Source of the DNA: Desulfobacter sp.
GTDB taxonomy: Bacteria; Desulfobacterota; Desulfobacteria; Desulfobacterales; Desulfobacteraceae
DNA length: 64,000 bases
Assembly (NCBI GenBank): GCA_028768525.1
Contig: CP054837.1
Location: 372,001-436,000, forward strand
Direction of reading: 5' to 3'
Within the stretch, counting starts at the first letter, position 1. Each line of letters begins with the position of its first letter. The translations under genes and the position numbers were made by a program. This document shows, in pieces, positions 18,902-27,349 of this stretch. Below the pieces are notes generated by a model. It searched no databases. It had not been told where the DNA came from and saw only the letters and a program-made list of their open reading frames with translations.

Positions 18902-20043
18902 GCCTGGCCCTCTCCTGCGGCGTGAAGCCTGAGAATCTCAAGTACGAGCTGGGTGCAGCTGACCATGTCCCCGAGCTTGATGGATTCCTTCAGGGTATGG
19001 ACATCGGTCATGCCCGTGCCCAGGACGCCGGCCACAATGCCTTTTCCGAAAAATATATTGGCGTCGGCCCCGCCGCCGATGGTTTTGCTTTCAAGGGGGC
19101 GCCCCAGATTGCCTGCGGCCTTGCGTGCCAGGACAATGGCAGTATGGTCTTCTGGAATATTGGTGTTGGGGAAATCCTGCTCCACGATCATTTCCACCTG
19201 GGGCAGTGTCTGGCCGATCCCGCGCATGGATGCGGCGGTCTCCTCAAAAATGGAGACAATATTTCCAGTGACCTTTTCCAGGGTTTCCATGTTATGGGAC
19301 CTGGCTTCCCCGTGGACTTCCACATATTCGGGTACGATATTGGTGGCCATTCCCCCGGAGATCAGGCCCAGATTGCAGGTGGTCACCTCGTCTATCCGGC
19401 CCAGTTCCATTTTGGCAATGGCCTTCGATGCCGTATATATGGCTGAAATTCCCTTTTCCGGCGCAGCGCCGGCATGGGCGGCCTTGCCGTAAATTTTGGC
19501 CGTGATCTTATTGGCCGACGGCGCCCGGGTCACAATGCCCTCGGTATCCGTTGAATCCAGGATATAACCGAATTTGGAATCAATGAGGGAGAGGTCGATG
19601 TTTTTGGCCCCGACAAGGCCGATCTCTTCGCAGACGGTGAACACCAGTTCCACCGGAGGACAGGGTAGATTGTTCTCTTTGATCACATCCATGACTTCAA
19701 GGATGATGGCCAGAGCCGACTTGTCGTCGGATCCCAGAATGGTGGTGCCATCGCTGGTGAACACGCCGTCCTTGAACTGGACCTTCACCCCCTTGCCCGG
19801 CACCACGGTGTCCATGTGGCCGGAAAGGAAAATAGGCGGCACATCAGCATTACCCTTGAACTTAGCCACAAGGTTGCCGCAGTCGCCCTCAACTTTTTCA
19901 GCGGCGCCGTCAAAGCGGACCTCGGCCCCCATGTCCTTTAAAATTTTTTCAAGCACCCCGGCGACTTCCGCCTCATGGCGGGATTCAGAATCAATCTGTG
20001 CCAGCATGGTAAACCGTTCGGCCAGTCGTTTTTCATTTATCAT
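18898..20043 (-). CDS. M20-family metallopeptidase, PepT-like
   Basis: A 381-residue zinc aminopeptidase-like enzyme. Metal ligands are visible: SGHMDTVVPG (His/Asp), GTTILGSDDKSA (bridging Asp), VCEEIGLVGA (catalytic Glu pair), ILDSTDTEG, and GGGADANIF near the C-terminus. A lid domain lies between (AAHAGAAPEKG). It is of the length and pattern of the peptidase T-like branch, so a tripeptidase or dipeptidase role in the cytosol is likely. The ATG at 20043 has AAGGA upstream; a GTG directly before it is an alternative start. It is the first gene of the minus-strand run leading into larC, pgpA, recA and alaS. Confidence 0.9.
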   Translation of the reverse strand: MINEKRLAERFTMLAQIDSESRHEAEVAGVLEKILKDMGAEVRFDGAAEKVEGDCGNLVAKFKGNADVPPIFLSGHMDTVVPGKGVKVQFKDGVFTSDGTTILGSDDKSALAIILEVMDVIKENNLPCPPVELVFTVCEEIGLVGAKNIDLSLIDSKFGYILDSTDTEGIVTRAPSANKITAKIYGKAAHAGAAPEKGISAIYTASKAIAKMELGRIDEVTTCNLGLISGGMATNIVPEYVEVHGEARSHNMETLEKVTGNIVSIFEETAASMRGIGQTLPQVEMIVEQDFPNTNIPEDHTAIVLARKAAGNLGRPLESKTIGGGADANIFFGKGIVAGVLGTGMTDVHTLKESIKLGDMVSCTQLVLEILRLHAAGEGQA

Positions 20044-20265
20044 CACTCATTCCTTGTACAAACTTAGGTATTTCCGAAAACGGATCAAAAGTTCATTTAT
20101 ACTAGACTTCACCGGGTAATGCCAGCCCCCGGATAATGATAATTCACCAGCGGTATTGGTTCTCCCTATAGAATTACTAAATTACTATTCAAATTATCAT
20201 TTTGACGAAACACCACGAACCGGCCTAACACAGCAGCGAATAATAACCATTGATAAGGAGAACTG

Positions 20266-20853
20266 ATGCGATTCATTGAAAATGTAAAGAAAGACTTTAC
20301 CACCACGACATGGGCCCTCATGCCCGTGGCCATTGCTGTCAACATTGTCATCGGGCAGATTGTCGCAACCCTGAAACTGCCGGTCTACCTGGATACCATC
20401 GGAACCATTCTGGTGGGCGCGGTATGCGGCCCCTGGGCCGGCGCCCTGACCGGTGCCCTGTCCAATGCTGTCTGGGGATTGTTTTCCCCTTCCGCCCTTC
20501 CCTTTATACCCGTGGCTGCCTGGATCGGGTTTGCCGCCGGGTGGTGCGCCAGGATGGGACTGTACAATAAATGGTACACGGCGGCCCTGGCCGGCCTGAT
20601 CATTGCCGTGACCACCCCTTTTGTGGCCACCCCCATCGTTGTATATGTTTACGGCGGGGTTGAGGGTAGCGGCGCGTCCCTGATCACAGCCGTTCTCATC
20701 AAATCCGGCCATAAAATCACCTCTGCCGCATTTTATAAAAATATGATGGTGGAGCCCTTTGATAAAATCCCCTCCGCCCTGGCTGCATTTGTGCTGGCAT
20801 CCAGGCTGCCTGCAAGATTCAAACAGCGGCTGCCCCTGCCGGCAAAGGCCTGA
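20266..20853 (+). CDS. ECF transporter S component (substrate-binding membrane subunit)
   Basis: A 195-residue membrane protein with five or six hydrophobic segments, of ECF S-component type: GTILVGAVCGPWAGALTGALSNAVWG is the typical Gly/Ala-rich packing motif. It would bind one substrate with high affinity and dock to the T subunit. It heads a five-gene unit (S, T, A, A', TudS-related desulfidase) with 9 bases to the next gene; AAGGAGA precedes its ATG. From memory, NCBI has a linked pair named 'CD3073 family putative ECF transporter S component' and 'CD3072 family TudS-related putative desulfidase'; this locus fits that pairing. Substrate unproven; a thiolated nucleobase-like compound is inferred. 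Confidence 0.85.
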   Translation: MRFIENVKKDFTTTTWALMPVAIAVNIVIGQIVATLKLPVYLDTIGTILVGAVCGPWAGALTGALSNAVWGLFSPSALPFIPVAAWIGFAAGWCARMGLYNKWYTAALAGLIIAVTTPFVATPIVVYVYGGVEGSGASLITAVLIKSGHKITSAAFYKNMMVEPFDKIPSALAAFVLASRLPARFKQRLPLPAKA

Positions 20854-20862
20854 TCCGGGTCT

Positions 20863-21609
20863 ATGAAGCGATCTGCCCTGAATCCTTTGACCATTCTGGC
20901 AGGGGTGGCAGCCCTTGTCGTCCTGGCCTTTATGGCACCGGATTTCCGCTGCAGCCTCGGCCTGTTCTCAATGGCCGTTCTTCCGGCCGCCGCAGCTGGC
21001 CGCTGTATGGTTGATATGGCAGTGATGCTGGCCAAATTTCTGGGACCATTCTGCCTTTTTCTTTTCCCCATTCACGCACTGGTGATACCCGGAGACGCCC
21101 CCCCTCTCCTTATCTGGGGAGTATCCGTCAACATCGGCGGCATCCATCATGCCGCACTGATCACGACGCGGCTGATGGTCATGACAGGCAGTGTTTTCCT
21201 TTTATTCAGGGCCGTCCACCCGGGAACCCTGCTCAGGGTGCTGACAGACCGCGGCCTGCCCTGGGGTCCGGCCTATGTGATCTGCGCCACCCTGCAGCTT
21301 CTGCCCCGGATGAAACAGCGTGCAGCGACCATCATCCAGGCCCAGCAGTCCAGGGGGCTGAACATATCCGGCGGGCCGCTATCCCGGGCCCGCGCCCTGA
21401 TCCCCCTGGCAGGTCCCCTGCTCTTCGGAATGCTGGCCGAGGTTGAACAGCGCGCCCTGGCACTGGAGTTGAAACAACGTGCCTGCAGCAGCAGGCGGAC
21501 AAGCTACCGGATCATCCCGGATTCAAAAGGACAGGCCCGGTTCCGGTGGTTCTGCCTGGCAGCGGTCCTGGGGGCAGGAGGACTACGATTATGGCTGTAC
21601 TTGTATTAA
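20863..21609 (+). CDS. ECF transporter T component (EcfT)
   Basis: A 248-residue membrane protein with about five hydrophobic segments in its first 130 residues. The cytosolic coupling region follows (CATLQLLPRMKQRAATIIQAQQSRG, then PLSRARALIPL), where T components carry their two Ala-Arg-x ATPase-contact motifs, then a final hydrophobic segment. It transmits ATP hydrolysis from the two ATPases to the S component. It begins 9 bases after the S gene and overlaps the first ATPase gene by 19 bases. Confidence 0.85.
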   Translation: MKRSALNPLTILAGVAALVVLAFMAPDFRCSLGLFSMAVLPAAAAGRCMVDMAVMLAKFLGPFCLFLFPIHALVIPGDAPPLLIWGVSVNIGGIHHAALITTRLMVMTGSVFLLFRAVHPGTLLRVLTDRGLPWGPAYVICATLQLLPRMKQRAATIIQAQQSRGLNISGGPLSRARALIPLAGPLLFGMLAEVEQRALALELKQRACSSRRTSYRIIPDSKGQARFRWFCLAAVLGAGGLRLWLYLY

Positions 21610-22403
21610 AGGCGGTAAGCTTCACCCATGACGGCCGGCAACGCCCTGCCCTTGACCATGTTGACCTGACCCTGGACCGGGGCGAATTTGCAGTTGTGTC
21701 CGGCGCCTCGGGAAGCGGAAAGACATCGCTGTGCTACCTGGCTGCCGGGTTGATCCCGGACATTATCAGAGGCAGACTTGGGGGCAGTGCCCAGGGAGTC
21801 ACAGGCTGCCCCGCCGGCCTGATGCTCCAAAATCCCCATGCCCAGTTATCGGGTATGGCATTCACGGCAGAGGAGGAAGTGGCAATGGCCTTGGAAAACC
21901 AGGGCATTGCCCCGGCCCGGATGGAAGCCCTTATCCGCCGGGCCATGGACCTGGCCGGTGTCAGCGGCCTGGCAGACCGGGACCCTGCTGACCTGTCCGG
22001 AGGCCAGGTCCAGCGCCTGGTTCTGGCTGCAGTCCTTGCCCCCCGCCCGGATCTCCTTGTCCTTGACGAACCCGCCAGCCAGATGGATCCCATGGGCAGG
22101 GAAGGAGTGTACCGCCTGGCCCGGCACCTGGCAGACCAAGGCAGGACCGTACTCATGGCGGACAAGGACCTGGAACGGGCGGCCCGGTTTGCCCACCGGC
22201 TGGTGGTGATGGACAAAGGGGCGATTGTTCTGGACGGGCCGGCACCTGCCATTGCCGCCCATAGTGACATTCCAGAACTCGGCCTCATACCGCCCCGGTA
22301 CACCACCGCGGCCCGCATGGCCAGGGACCGGGATCTATGGCCTGTAGACCGTGGCCTGCCCGCCACCCTGGCCCAGGCAGAAAAAGGATTTTCAACCCCA
22401 TGA
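21591..22403 (+). CDS. ECF transporter ATPase, first subunit
   Basis: A 270-residue ABC ATPase with Walker A GASGSGKTS (about 38-46), a Q-loop (MLQNPHAQLSG), signature LSGGQVQR, Walker B LLVLDEPAS and D-loop (QMDPMG). The usual switch His is replaced: the H-loop region reads LMADKDLERAARFAHR, with Asp/Lys where TH(D/E) is normal. The start at 21591 is chosen because AGGAGG stands 9 bases upstream; a longer in-frame extension lies inside ecfT. Its stop overlaps the second ATPase start as ATGA. The intact signature here and the degenerate one in its partner suggest an asymmetric ATPase pair. Confidence 0.9.
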   Translation: MAVLVLKAVSFTHDGRQRPALDHVDLTLDRGEFAVVSGASGSGKTSLCYLAAGLIPDIIRGRLGGSAQGVTGCPAGLMLQNPHAQLSGMAFTAEEEVAMALENQGIAPARMEALIRRAMDLAGVSGLADRDPADLSGGQVQRLVLAAVLAPRPDLLVLDEPASQMDPMGREGVYRLARHLADQGRTVLMADKDLERAARFAHRLVVMDKGAIVLDGPAPAIAAHSDIPELGLIPPRYTTAARMARDRDLWPVDRGLPATLAQAEKGFSTP

Positions 22404-23218
22404 AGATATCCATTGAGCAGATCAGCTACACCTATCCCGGGGGCAGCAGGGCATTGGACAGGATCAGCCTGGACATTGAACCCGGAACCGTCTCGGCCCT
22501 GATGGGCGGCAACGGGGCCGGCAAAACCACCCTGGCCAGACACCTTAACGGGCTTCTGACACCGGACCGGGGCCGGATCACCCTGGGCGGTACCGATACC
22601 CGGGGCATACCGGCCGGGGCCCTGGCCGCCAGAACTGCCTATATGTTCCAAAACCCGGATGACCAGCTCTTTTCGGCAACAGTAGACGAAGAGGTCAGGT
22701 TCGGCCCATTAAACCTGGGTTACGACAATGAGGATGTCGACAGGCTGGTGGACACGGCACTCTCCCTTTCCGGGCTGACCGCACGGGCCCAGGCCAACCC
22801 GGCCGACCTGCCCCGGAGTCAAAAGCGGCTCTGCTGCCTGGCCGGTGTGGTTGCCATGGACTCGGACTGTTATATCCTCGATGAACCCACCCAGGGACTT
22901 GACCAAAGGGATACCCGCCGGGTGGAAGAGATCCTCGGCTACCTTTCCCAAAAAAACAAAACCATTATTATCATCACCCACGATCCCGACTTTGCGGCGG
23001 AGCAGGCCAGTTACGGCATTGTCCTCAACCAGGGGCGGCTGGCTGCCCATGACCGGCTGGACAGGATATTTTCCCGGCCCGGGCAATGCAGGAAATGGGG
23101 CGTCCAGGCCCCGCAGATGGCCCGTCTCGGCCGGGCCCTGGATATGGATCCGCTCCCCCTGACCCCCGGCGATTTTGTCAACCAATTTGAAAAAAAGAAA
23201 TATCATGAACAGAAATAA
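22400..23218 (+). CDS. ECF transporter ATPase, second subunit with degenerate signature
   Basis: A 272-residue ABC ATPase with Walker A GGNGAGKTT, Q-loop FQNPDDQLFSATV, Walker B CYILDEPTQGLD and switch THDPD all intact. The ABC signature, normally LSGGQ, reads LPRSQ (ADLPRSQKRLCCLAGV), losing both signature glycines. In an asymmetric pair this would leave one composite ATP site impaired and one active. It overlaps the upstream ATPase by 4 bases and the downstream desulfidase gene by 14 bases, so all five genes are translated as one unit. Confidence 0.9.
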   Translation: MKISIEQISYTYPGGSRALDRISLDIEPGTVSALMGGNGAGKTTLARHLNGLLTPDRGRITLGGTDTRGIPAGALAARTAYMFQNPDDQLFSATVDEEVRFGPLNLGYDNEDVDRLVDTALSLSGLTARAQANPADLPRSQKRLCCLAGVVAMDSDCYILDEPTQGLDQRDTRRVEEILGYLSQKNKTIIIITHDPDFAAEQASYGIVLNQGRLAAHDRLDRIFSRPGQCRKWGVQAPQMARLGRALDMDPLPLTPGDFVNQFEKKKYHEQK

Positions 23219-23720
23219 ACAGATTCTTGTCGTTTCCGGCTGTATCCTGAATGCCAATGCAAAAATTTTACCCCTTGCCACCTACAGGGGGGCCAACCTG
23301 GAGTTTCTGATGCCCTGGCTGGAAAAAGGTGCCGGAATTGTCCAGCTGCCCTGCCCTGAAACCGGTTTTCTGGGCATGAAACGGTGGGGAATGACCCGGG
23401 AGCAATACGACACACCGGCCTACCGCAGCCACTGCAGAAAAATCATCCGGCCCGCCCTCCTGGAGATCGAGGCCTATGCAGAGGCCGGATACACACTGGC
23501 CGGGGTGGCCGGGGTCATGGGCAGCCCCAGCTGCGGGGTCAAAAAGACCTGCCTGGGCTTTACCGGAGGGGAGATCGGCTGCGGGGATATCAACGCACAG
23601 GTGGACCGCCTCCGCATGGCCGACGGCCCCGGTGTGTTCATGGAGATACTGAAAGAATCGTTTCGGGACCTGAAACTGGACATTGATTTCTTCGATGTAC
23701 CGGACCCGAGTCCCGCCTGA
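23205..23720 (+). CDS. TudS/DUF523-related putative desulfidase
   Basis: A 171-residue protein with conserved cysteines: VVSGCILNANAK (about Cys12), LPCPETGF, and GSPSCGVKKTC. This is the layout of DUF523/TudS proteins, which bind a [4Fe-4S] cluster through three Cys and remove sulfur from thiouracil. Its place at the end of an ECF operon suggests it acts on what the transporter imports. TudS as thiouracil desulfidase is known for the family; use of the same substrate here is inference. The ATG at 23205 is chosen; the ribosome-binding site is weak, consistent with coupling to the overlapping ATPase gene. Its stop is 1 base from the convergent ctlX stop. Confidence 0.82.
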   Translation: MNRNKQILVVSGCILNANAKILPLATYRGANLEFLMPWLEKGAGIVQLPCPETGFLGMKRWGMTREQYDTPAYRSHCRKIIRPALLEIEAYAEAGYTLAGVAGVMGSPSCGVKKTCLGFTGGEIGCGDINAQVDRLRMADGPGVFMEILKESFRDLKLDIDFFDVPDPSPA

Positions 23721-23721
23721 A

Positions 23722-24666
23722 TTATTTTTTCTCGGAAAAAATTTCAGCCATCATGCACCGGGCACTGCCCCCGCCCACGGATTCAATCACGGTGAGATCC
23801 ATGGGCAGAATCTCGCCATAGGATTCCAGCCGTTTGATCTGATCGGGGTTAAACCCGTCATATGCGCTCTGGGACATGACAATGAGATGGCGGCCGCCTG
23901 CGGAATTTACCTGGAGAATATTGCCGCAAAAATGTTGCTCCATCTGGTCCATGGAAATCTCAATCACCTCGAATTCCTTTTCCAGGGTTGATTTTACCAG
24001 TTTGCGCTCTTCCGGATTGCTGATGCAGTCCAGGCAGATCACGGCATATTTATCCCCGATGCTCATCATCACATTGGCATGGTAAATGGGGGTGCCGGTG
24101 GAGCTTTGGGTGTCAAACATGATGCCCTTTTCGAAAAAGCGCAGGCGGATGAAATTGTCAAATTGTTCGGGATGGCACCGCTGGGACCGGGCCCCGTAGA
24201 CCACCTCGGCCCTATGGTCGATGATCATGGCACCGGTTCCCTCCAGGAACCGCTTTTTTTCTTCCAGTTCCCCCACATGGAGAACGTTCCGGATCTTGTA
24301 CCCGTTAGCCTTCAGCAACTTTTCCACATCTTCGGGCCGGCGCTCGTACCGGCGGTTCATGGCCGCCATGGGATAGGTGATCAGGGTGCCGTCATGCTCG
24401 GTGGAGAACCAATTGTTGGGAAAGATGGCGTCCGGCGTCTTGGGATAGGGTTTCTCCGGCTTTTCCAGGATGAGGACGGTCACGCCTTCGGCCCTGAGCC
24501 GGTCCACCATTGTCTGAAACTCCTTATTGGCCGCTTCATTGATCTCCTGCTCGGACATATCCGGGCGGCGCTGGAATTCATTGTCCTGCCCTGTTTCCTC
24601 ATTGAATCCGAAATCATAAGGTCTGACCATTAGAATGGTGTCGGTGGTTCTGGATACGTCTAACAT
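23722..24666 (-). CDS. ctlX: Citrulline utilisation hydrolase CtlX-type, arginine-deiminase superfamily
   Basis: A 314-residue guanidine-modifying-fold enzyme. It shows the family elements DAIFPNNWFS (substrate-carboxylate and Asp region), EGTGAMIIDH, an active-site His region (TGTPIYHANVMMSIG) and the nucleophile Cys304 in GGGSARCMM. It matches the CtlX group, which hydrolyses citrulline, more than arginine deiminase proper. It is monocistronic and divergent from the HD-GYP-like gene. Exact substrate (citrulline or a dimethylarginine-like ureido compound) cannot be told from sequence. Confidence 0.85.
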   Translation of the reverse strand: MLDVSRTTDTILMVRPYDFGFNEETGQDNEFQRRPDMSEQEINEAANKEFQTMVDRLRAEGVTVLILEKPEKPYPKTPDAIFPNNWFSTEHDGTLITYPMAAMNRRYERRPEDVEKLLKANGYKIRNVLHVGELEEKKRFLEGTGAMIIDHRAEVVYGARSQRCHPEQFDNFIRLRFFEKGIMFDTQSSTGTPIYHANVMMSIGDKYAVICLDCISNPEERKLVKSTLEKEFEVIEISMDQMEQHFCGNILQVNSAGGRHLIVMSQSAYDGFNPDQIKRLESYGEILPMDLTVIESVGGGSARCMMAEIFSEKK

Positions 24667-24892
24667 CTTTGGCCCTCATTTTCTGGTAAATTCAGTTGTC
24701 AATGAATGATGGCTCCTGGTAGCATTTTCACCGTCCAAGGTCAAGATGGAAAACGCCCGGGGGCGGGCCCAGCACCCATATTTCAAAAAAACAGCCAGCG
24801 CCTTTGAAATATGGAACAAATCGGATATAATCAAAATTTTAATTAACCAGGCACCCAACAGAGATTATGAATCTAAAACGGAAAAAACAGTG

Positions 24893-26287
24893 ATGGAAAA
24901 ATCTGGCGACCATCTTTTTTTCCCACTGGCTCAGTTGAGCAAATCCGAAAGCATTTTCAGCGGAACGGATAGAGAAGAATTCTCTATAAAATACAAGCCC
25001 ATCATGATGCCCATTCTGGGTAAGCAATTGGCGGTAAACACCTATTATGCCAATGACCTTATTGCGGCAGCCAACACCCCCATCACCATTGAACTGCTCA
25101 GAATATTTGATGACCTTAAAATCAATTTCAAGGTCAACCGCTATGATGTTACCCATGAGGACCGGGACCATGCCCTGGACCTTGCCATGGCCGAAATCAT
25201 CCAAAGCAAACGCAGCTTTCTGGATCAATTGGATGAGCAGGACTTTCCCGCGATTCAAACCCGGGTAGAGACATTTCTGAAAAACACGCTGGGAAGCCCT
25301 AAAATCAAACAGTTTGAAAATCATTTCCAAGAAGTTAAAGGGTATCTGCAGATGGCGAACAGTGCGATTTCTTCGGACCAGAAATTCATTGGAACCGCAG
25401 CAGCGCTGGATCGTATCTATCAAAATGAAAAAGAAAAATTCAAACTAAAGAAAATGGAATCAGGGGAAACCATTGACCATATTATTAAAACCTGCTGGCT
25501 GTCATTGATTATTGCCGATGCCCTGGAGGATTTCGATGAAAAAGAGTGTGAAACCCTGAGCATCATATGCATGGGCCACGACGGCGGCAAATGTCTGATC
25601 CCAAAGGACATTCTCTACAAGCAGGGACGTCATACCCAGATAGAATCAGACATCATGAAAAGCCATGTGCTTCTTTCTTATATTCTTTCATCTGACAACC
25701 AGCACAGACCAAGCCTTGAGTCTTTTGCCATGGCCTTACACCACCAAAAAGAGAACCCGGACCTGCCGCAAAGTTACAGCATTTTAGAAGAATGCCGTAC
25801 CTCGTTTTATCAGTATCTGACCCCGGAAGCCCAGAATCAGTTAAATGAGACCTATCATTTAACCAAAAAATACTACCGGGTCATCAGTATTGCCGATACC
25901 TTTGAGGCCATTTCCGCAGAACGGGTATATAAAAAAGCGTCATCCATCGGAAAAACCCTGAAAATCATGCTCAAGGAGGACAAGAACAACAACTTTTTTT
26001 ACACCCCCTATTTGAATGCTTTCATCAAAGTGTTATTGAACCGGTTCTTTCCCCATAATCTGCTTTTTACCATTTCCAACGAATTCATAGAAACTTTTTT
26101 AGCCAGTAACCAGCTAAGCCCCCAGGAAAAATCCTTTTATAAATCCACCTATAAAGGCATCATTATCAACTCCTGCTCTACCCTGGACCAGACCCTGGAT
26201 TGCGTGGTTTACAATATTCAGAACAAAAACGTGGTCCATAATCTCAAAGTCTCTCCGGATTTTTTCCTGGATCAGATATACCTGTAA
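24893..26287 (+). CDS. Degenerate HD-GYP-like protein
   Basis: About 464 residues. The middle contains an HD-GYP-like core: CMGHDGGKCLIPKDILYKQGRH (the HD pair and the IP..IL element), ESDIMKSHV, then ALHHQKENPDLPQSY where a GYP loop is expected, and RVISIADTFEAISAERVYKK. The GYP triad is lost and the HDIGK element reads HDGGK. Canonical HD-GYP enzymes degrade cyclic di-GMP; with the GYP motif gone this may be inactive or have changed specificity. The N-terminal 200 residues are unrecognised. The start is uncertain: 24893 or an in-frame ATG at 24746; neither has a good ribosome-binding site. Confidence 0.7.
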   Translation: MEKSGDHLFFPLAQLSKSESIFSGTDREEFSIKYKPIMMPILGKQLAVNTYYANDLIAAANTPITIELLRIFDDLKINFKVNRYDVTHEDRDHALDLAMAEIIQSKRSFLDQLDEQDFPAIQTRVETFLKNTLGSPKIKQFENHFQEVKGYLQMANSAISSDQKFIGTAAALDRIYQNEKEKFKLKKMESGETIDHIIKTCWLSLIIADALEDFDEKECETLSIICMGHDGGKCLIPKDILYKQGRHTQIESDIMKSHVLLSYILSSDNQHRPSLESFAMALHHQKENPDLPQSYSILEECRTSFYQYLTPEAQNQLNETYHLTKKYYRVISIADTFEAISAERVYKKASSIGKTLKIMLKEDKNNNFFYTPYLNAFIKVLLNRFFPHNLLFTISNEFIETFLASNQLSPQEKSFYKSTYKGIIINSCSTLDQTLDCVVYNIQNKNVVHNLKVSPDFFLDQIYL

Positions 26288-26359
26288 AACCGGCAGTTCC
26301 GGCGATTCAAGCTTGGCTTTCAAGAATTTTCAGGGGAGAACTTCTTCTGGTAACCTTAA

Positions 26360-26560
26360 TTATTTACCTTTTCTAAGTTCCGTGACACACCTGCCGCCGA
26401 TCCCCCAGTTATCCGTATTAACCTCATCAATGACAACCACCGTCGTCGAAGGATTTTTATCCAGCACATCAACCAGTAGCTGAGTCACCCCCTGGATCAG
26501 TTTTGATTTTTGATCTTTGGTTACATTTTCATCTGTAATCTTAATATTGACGTACGGCAT
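26360..26560 (-). CDS. 4-oxalocrotonate tautomerase-family protein
   Basis: A 66-residue single-domain tautomerase. With the start at 26560 the mature N-terminus is Pro (MPYVNIKIT), the catalytic general base of this family; GGAGGGG lies just upstream. The length and the VVVIDEV and WGIGG segments fit. It would form a small homo-oligomer catalysing enol-keto shifts. It is 13 bases before the stop-to-start gap with the Rossmann gene upstream on the same strand, so the two may be co-transcribed. Confidence 0.88.
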   Translation of the reverse strand: MPYVNIKITDENVTKDQKSKLIQGVTQLLVDVLDKNPSTTVVVIDEVNTDNWGIGGRCVTELRKGK

Positions 26561-26585
26561 TTTCCCCTCCACTCATAATATCGCA

Positions 26586-27233
26586 TTACCCGATCATCCG
26601 CCCCCCGCTGACCACACCGTGGCAGCGGCAGGCCGTTGCCACGAAAAAGGGCCCGCAATGTGCTGCGACCCTGTCCCTGAGCTGAAACAGGGATGAAGGC
26701 CTGTACCCTCCGACCCCCGGTCCCAGCTGCTGGCTTTGAATCACAAAGGGAACAATCCCCTTCCAGTCCACTTCGGCCAGGATGCGGAACATATCCGGTT
26801 TCCTGGGTTTGCCGGTCTTGGTGCATCTGTCGTCGGGTTCATTGCAATTGGGCGGGCAGATGAAATCGGCATGGCTGACATAGATATCCCCTGTGGGGCC
26901 GTCCATGGGATTGGGGAAAAAGGATTTGATGCCCTGGGGCAGGTCCAGGGAAACCGCCCGGTCCCGGCCAAGATGCCGCCGGCACCATTCCCAGGCCAGG
27001 TGAACCGGCACTGCGGGCACCACCCAGTCCGGCCCCGCCCCCCGGGTCAGGCGGCTGCAGAGGAAATCAATGCCGTCCCGGGCCGATGTCCGGCACCCCA
27101 GCCCCTGGGCATCCACCAGGGATGCGCGGTCCCGATCTACCATCAGTATATCTAAATCCCGCTCCTGCTTCATCAGCCACTTGGCCGCCCTCAATCCGAA
27201 TTTCCCGGCACCTATGATCCATATATTTTCCAT
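26586..27233 (-). CDS. Rossmann-fold protein with Cys clusters, unknown
   Basis: A 215-residue protein. It opens with a dinucleotide-binding motif (IIGAGKFGLRAAKWL) and a second strand ending in DRD, like a TrkA-N/KTN domain. From the middle on it carries a Cys cluster CPPNCNEPDDRC (about 127-138) and a second pair CRCHG near the C-terminus. Five cysteines spaced like this suggest a metal or Fe-S site. I do not recognise the combination. Neighbours are a tautomerase downstream and a divergent MerR operon upstream. Function unknown; possibly a redox- or metal-sensing NAD(P)-binding protein. Confidence 0.7.
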   Translation of the reverse strand: MENIWIIGAGKFGLRAAKWLMKQERDLDILMVDRDRASLVDAQGLGCRTSARDGIDFLCSRLTRGAGPDWVVPAVPVHLAWEWCRRHLGRDRAVSLDLPQGIKSFFPNPMDGPTGDIYVSHADFICPPNCNEPDDRCTKTGKPRKPDMFRILAEVDWKGIVPFVIQSQQLGPGVGGYRPSSLFQLRDRVAAHCGPFFVATACRCHGVVSGGRMIG

Positions 27234-27308
27234 GAAAAACTTATCCTATGAACCTGTTTTCCTGTCAAGGCGGTAGAAAAAACCGTTTGACATTGGAAAA
27301 CTTATAGC

Positions 27309-27323
27309 TTACGTAAACGTCAA
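27309..27323. promoter_or_regulatory. Probable MerR operator (LiuR-like)
   Basis: TTACGTAAACGTCAA lies 27 bases before the merR start. It matches, from memory, the motif reported for LiuR-type MerR regulators of branched-chain and fatty-acid catabolism (TTGACGTTTACGTAA on the other strand). It probably mediates autoregulation of the regulator-ligase-dehydrogenase operon. Confidence 0.6.
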
Positions 27324-27349
27324 GTTTAGGTTTATTCAAAGGAAGCGCC

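Noticed and set aside
20047..20265. Riboswitch before the ECF operon
   Set aside because: ECF operons often have one, but I saw only a small CCGGG/CCCGG hairpin and no known aptamer core.
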